Source of the DNA: Methylococcaceae bacterium
GTDB lineage: Bacteria; Pseudomonadota; Gammaproteobacteria; Methylococcales; Methylomonadaceae
NCBI GenBank assembly: GCA_030699345.1
Contig: JAUYMX010000476.1
Location: 1-7,307, forward strand
Length of the DNA: 7,307 nt
Direction: 5' to 3'
Position numbers and translations under genes: made by a program. Position 1 is the stretch's first letter. Each line of letters starts with the position of its first letter. Shown here one piece after another: positions 6,725 through 7,307 of this stretch. The notes beneath the pieces were generated by a model. That model was given only the letters and a program-made list of their open reading frames with translations, had not been told where the DNA came from and did not search any database.

Positions 6725-7168
6725 AAATGGCCTTTTATTAAAGAGGTTAGCCTATGTGAATAGTCAAACTGACAGGGTTTGATTGAGCTAATTATGGGTT
6801 AATGGGATTGTTTGTTGGGTCCGTGTGCTGGTGCTGTCAAATTTAGTTGGACGGCAACGTCTTCTATCCAGCGGTCATCTACCAACCAGTAATTGGTTAA
6901 GCTCAATTTGATGAACTGACATCAAAAATCACCTAGGGCATTGTTTATTATGTGGAGGAATCTTAAGGAGAATTTAATGTTTAATAAAGTGTTTTAATTA
7001 GAATTGTATATCTAATTATTAGTTTTTTGATGGTTTATAGATTGAAAACTCCGCTGGCTTGCTTTGCTCAGCGCTGAGTTATTCAAATTGTCACTTTCTT
7101 CGCAAGGATTACCGTTAAATCACTGTTTGTTCGGTCATTTACGGCGCATACTGGGATTTGATGCTTCG
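6725..7168. other. Gene-poor region with small palindromes before the right repeat
   Basis: About 440 bases hold no convincing gene. Visible structure: GTCAAACTGAC (6763-6773), a 4-bp dyad upstream of the sigma-54 activator that could be an operator; similar ATTGAGCT motifs in opposite orientation near 6784-6791 and 6900-6907; AACCA/TGGTT around an AT-rich spacer near 6885-6899; an AT-rich hairpin TAATTAGA/TCTAATTA (6995-7002 and 7011-7018) followed by six T residues at 7023-7028; and a 12-bp palindrome at 7067-7078. A 15-codon frame (6950-6997) with a strong internal ribosome binding site lies before the hairpin. No function can be assigned. Confidence 0.4.
7067..7078. repeat. 12-bp perfect palindrome
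   Basis: CTCAGCGCTGAG is identical to its own reverse complement. It sits about 90 bp inside the right inverted repeat in a region without genes. It could be a dimeric-protein binding site or chance; nothing nearby decides. Confidence 0.3.
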
Positions 7169-7307
7169 GGGCACCTCGAAATACTGCCCTTATAAATAAA
7201 AAGTATACCGACAGTGATAAATCAGCCACGGAATCCCTGCTGTTTTTTGTATTTTGCCCTCGCATGAGGACTTGTTTTAGCCTGAAATCACCGTTTTCGG
7301 CAATTTC
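7169..7307 (-). repeat. Right terminal inverted repeat, probable IS end
   Basis: This is the exact reverse complement of positions 1-139. The element tip is GGGCACCTCGAAATAC at 7169, and its body would lie to the right, outside the window. No transposase motif is visible in the 139 bases. The perfect match between two copies 7 kb apart implies recent duplication or ongoing gene conversion, or that one repeat sequence was placed at both ends of an assembled contig. A 60-codon minus-strand frame (7083-7265) crosses its inner edge and looks like chance. Confidence 0.85.

Noticed and set aside
6737..6767. TTGACT...TTTAAT as promoter of the sigma-54 activator
   Set aside because: The spacing is 19 bases, and the resulting transcript would begin after the likely ribosome binding site.
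6725..7168. CRISPR array, tRNA or other structured RNA gene
   Set aside because: I saw no regularly spaced direct repeats, no cloverleaf and no tRNA-like conserved arms here or elsewhere in the window.
7083..7265. 60-codon minus-strand frame crossing the right inverted repeat
   Set aside because: It begins inside the repeat and runs out into unrelated flanking DNA; the same start in the left repeat gives a different tail. It has no family resemblance or ribosome binding site.
1..7307. Complete linear plasmid or phage genome with inverted termini
   Set aside because: There is no replication, terminal-protein or structural gene, and a gene is truncated at the inner edge of one repeat; IS copies explain this better.

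Overview
The window looks like a stretch of gammaproteobacterial chromosome of moderate, slightly AT-leaning composition. The proteins have a gammaproteobacterial, possibly methanotroph-like, flavour, but that placement is an inference from protein style and not proven by a marker gene. Its most striking large-scale property is that positions 1-139 and 7169-7307 are perfect inverted copies of each other, and identity stops abruptly at the next base on both sides. The simplest reading is that the segment lies between the ends of two oppositely oriented copies of one insertion sequence (IS), with the IS bodies outside the window. The left copy has cut a gene: the 109-495 reading frame borrows its last nine codons and its stop from the repeat.

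Layout from left to right: (1) inverted repeat 1-139. (2) A truncated hypothetical gene on the minus strand, ending inside the repeat. (3) A minus-strand conserved membrane protein of 195 aa with an N-terminal coiled coil and a CxxC...C motif; a Shine-Dalgarno sequence and a candidate promoter place its start at 1201. (4) Divergently, a plus-strand six-helix membrane protein (1371-1907) made of three copies of a ~56-residue two-helix unit. (5) A ~137-bp MITE-like palindromic element (1908-2044) abutting that gene's stop codon. (6) A ~200-bp intergenic stretch, then a 647-aa LTA-synthase/sulfatase-superfamily membrane enzyme (2241-4184). (7) Convergent with it, with a 2-bp gap, a dicarboxylate/amino acid:cation symporter (DAACS family, 4187-5437 minus). 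(8) Upstream of the symporter on the same strand, a sigma-54-dependent activator without a receiver domain (5621-6724 minus). (9) A ~440-bp region without a convincing gene (6725-7168), holding small palindromes and a short reading frame with a strong ribosome binding site. (10) The right inverted repeat.

The only functional link I would argue for is the sigma-54 activator with the symporter: same strand, 183 bp apart, and sigma-54 activators of C4-dicarboxylate transport are known elsewhere. I found no sigma-54 promoter between them, so this remains a hypothesis. The LTA-synthase-like enzyme probably modifies an envelope glycan or lipid. I see no multi-gene defence, secretion or biosynthetic system here. 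The least ordinary items are the terminal inverted repeats, the MITE-like element whose ends resemble those repeats, and the three-fold repeated membrane protein.
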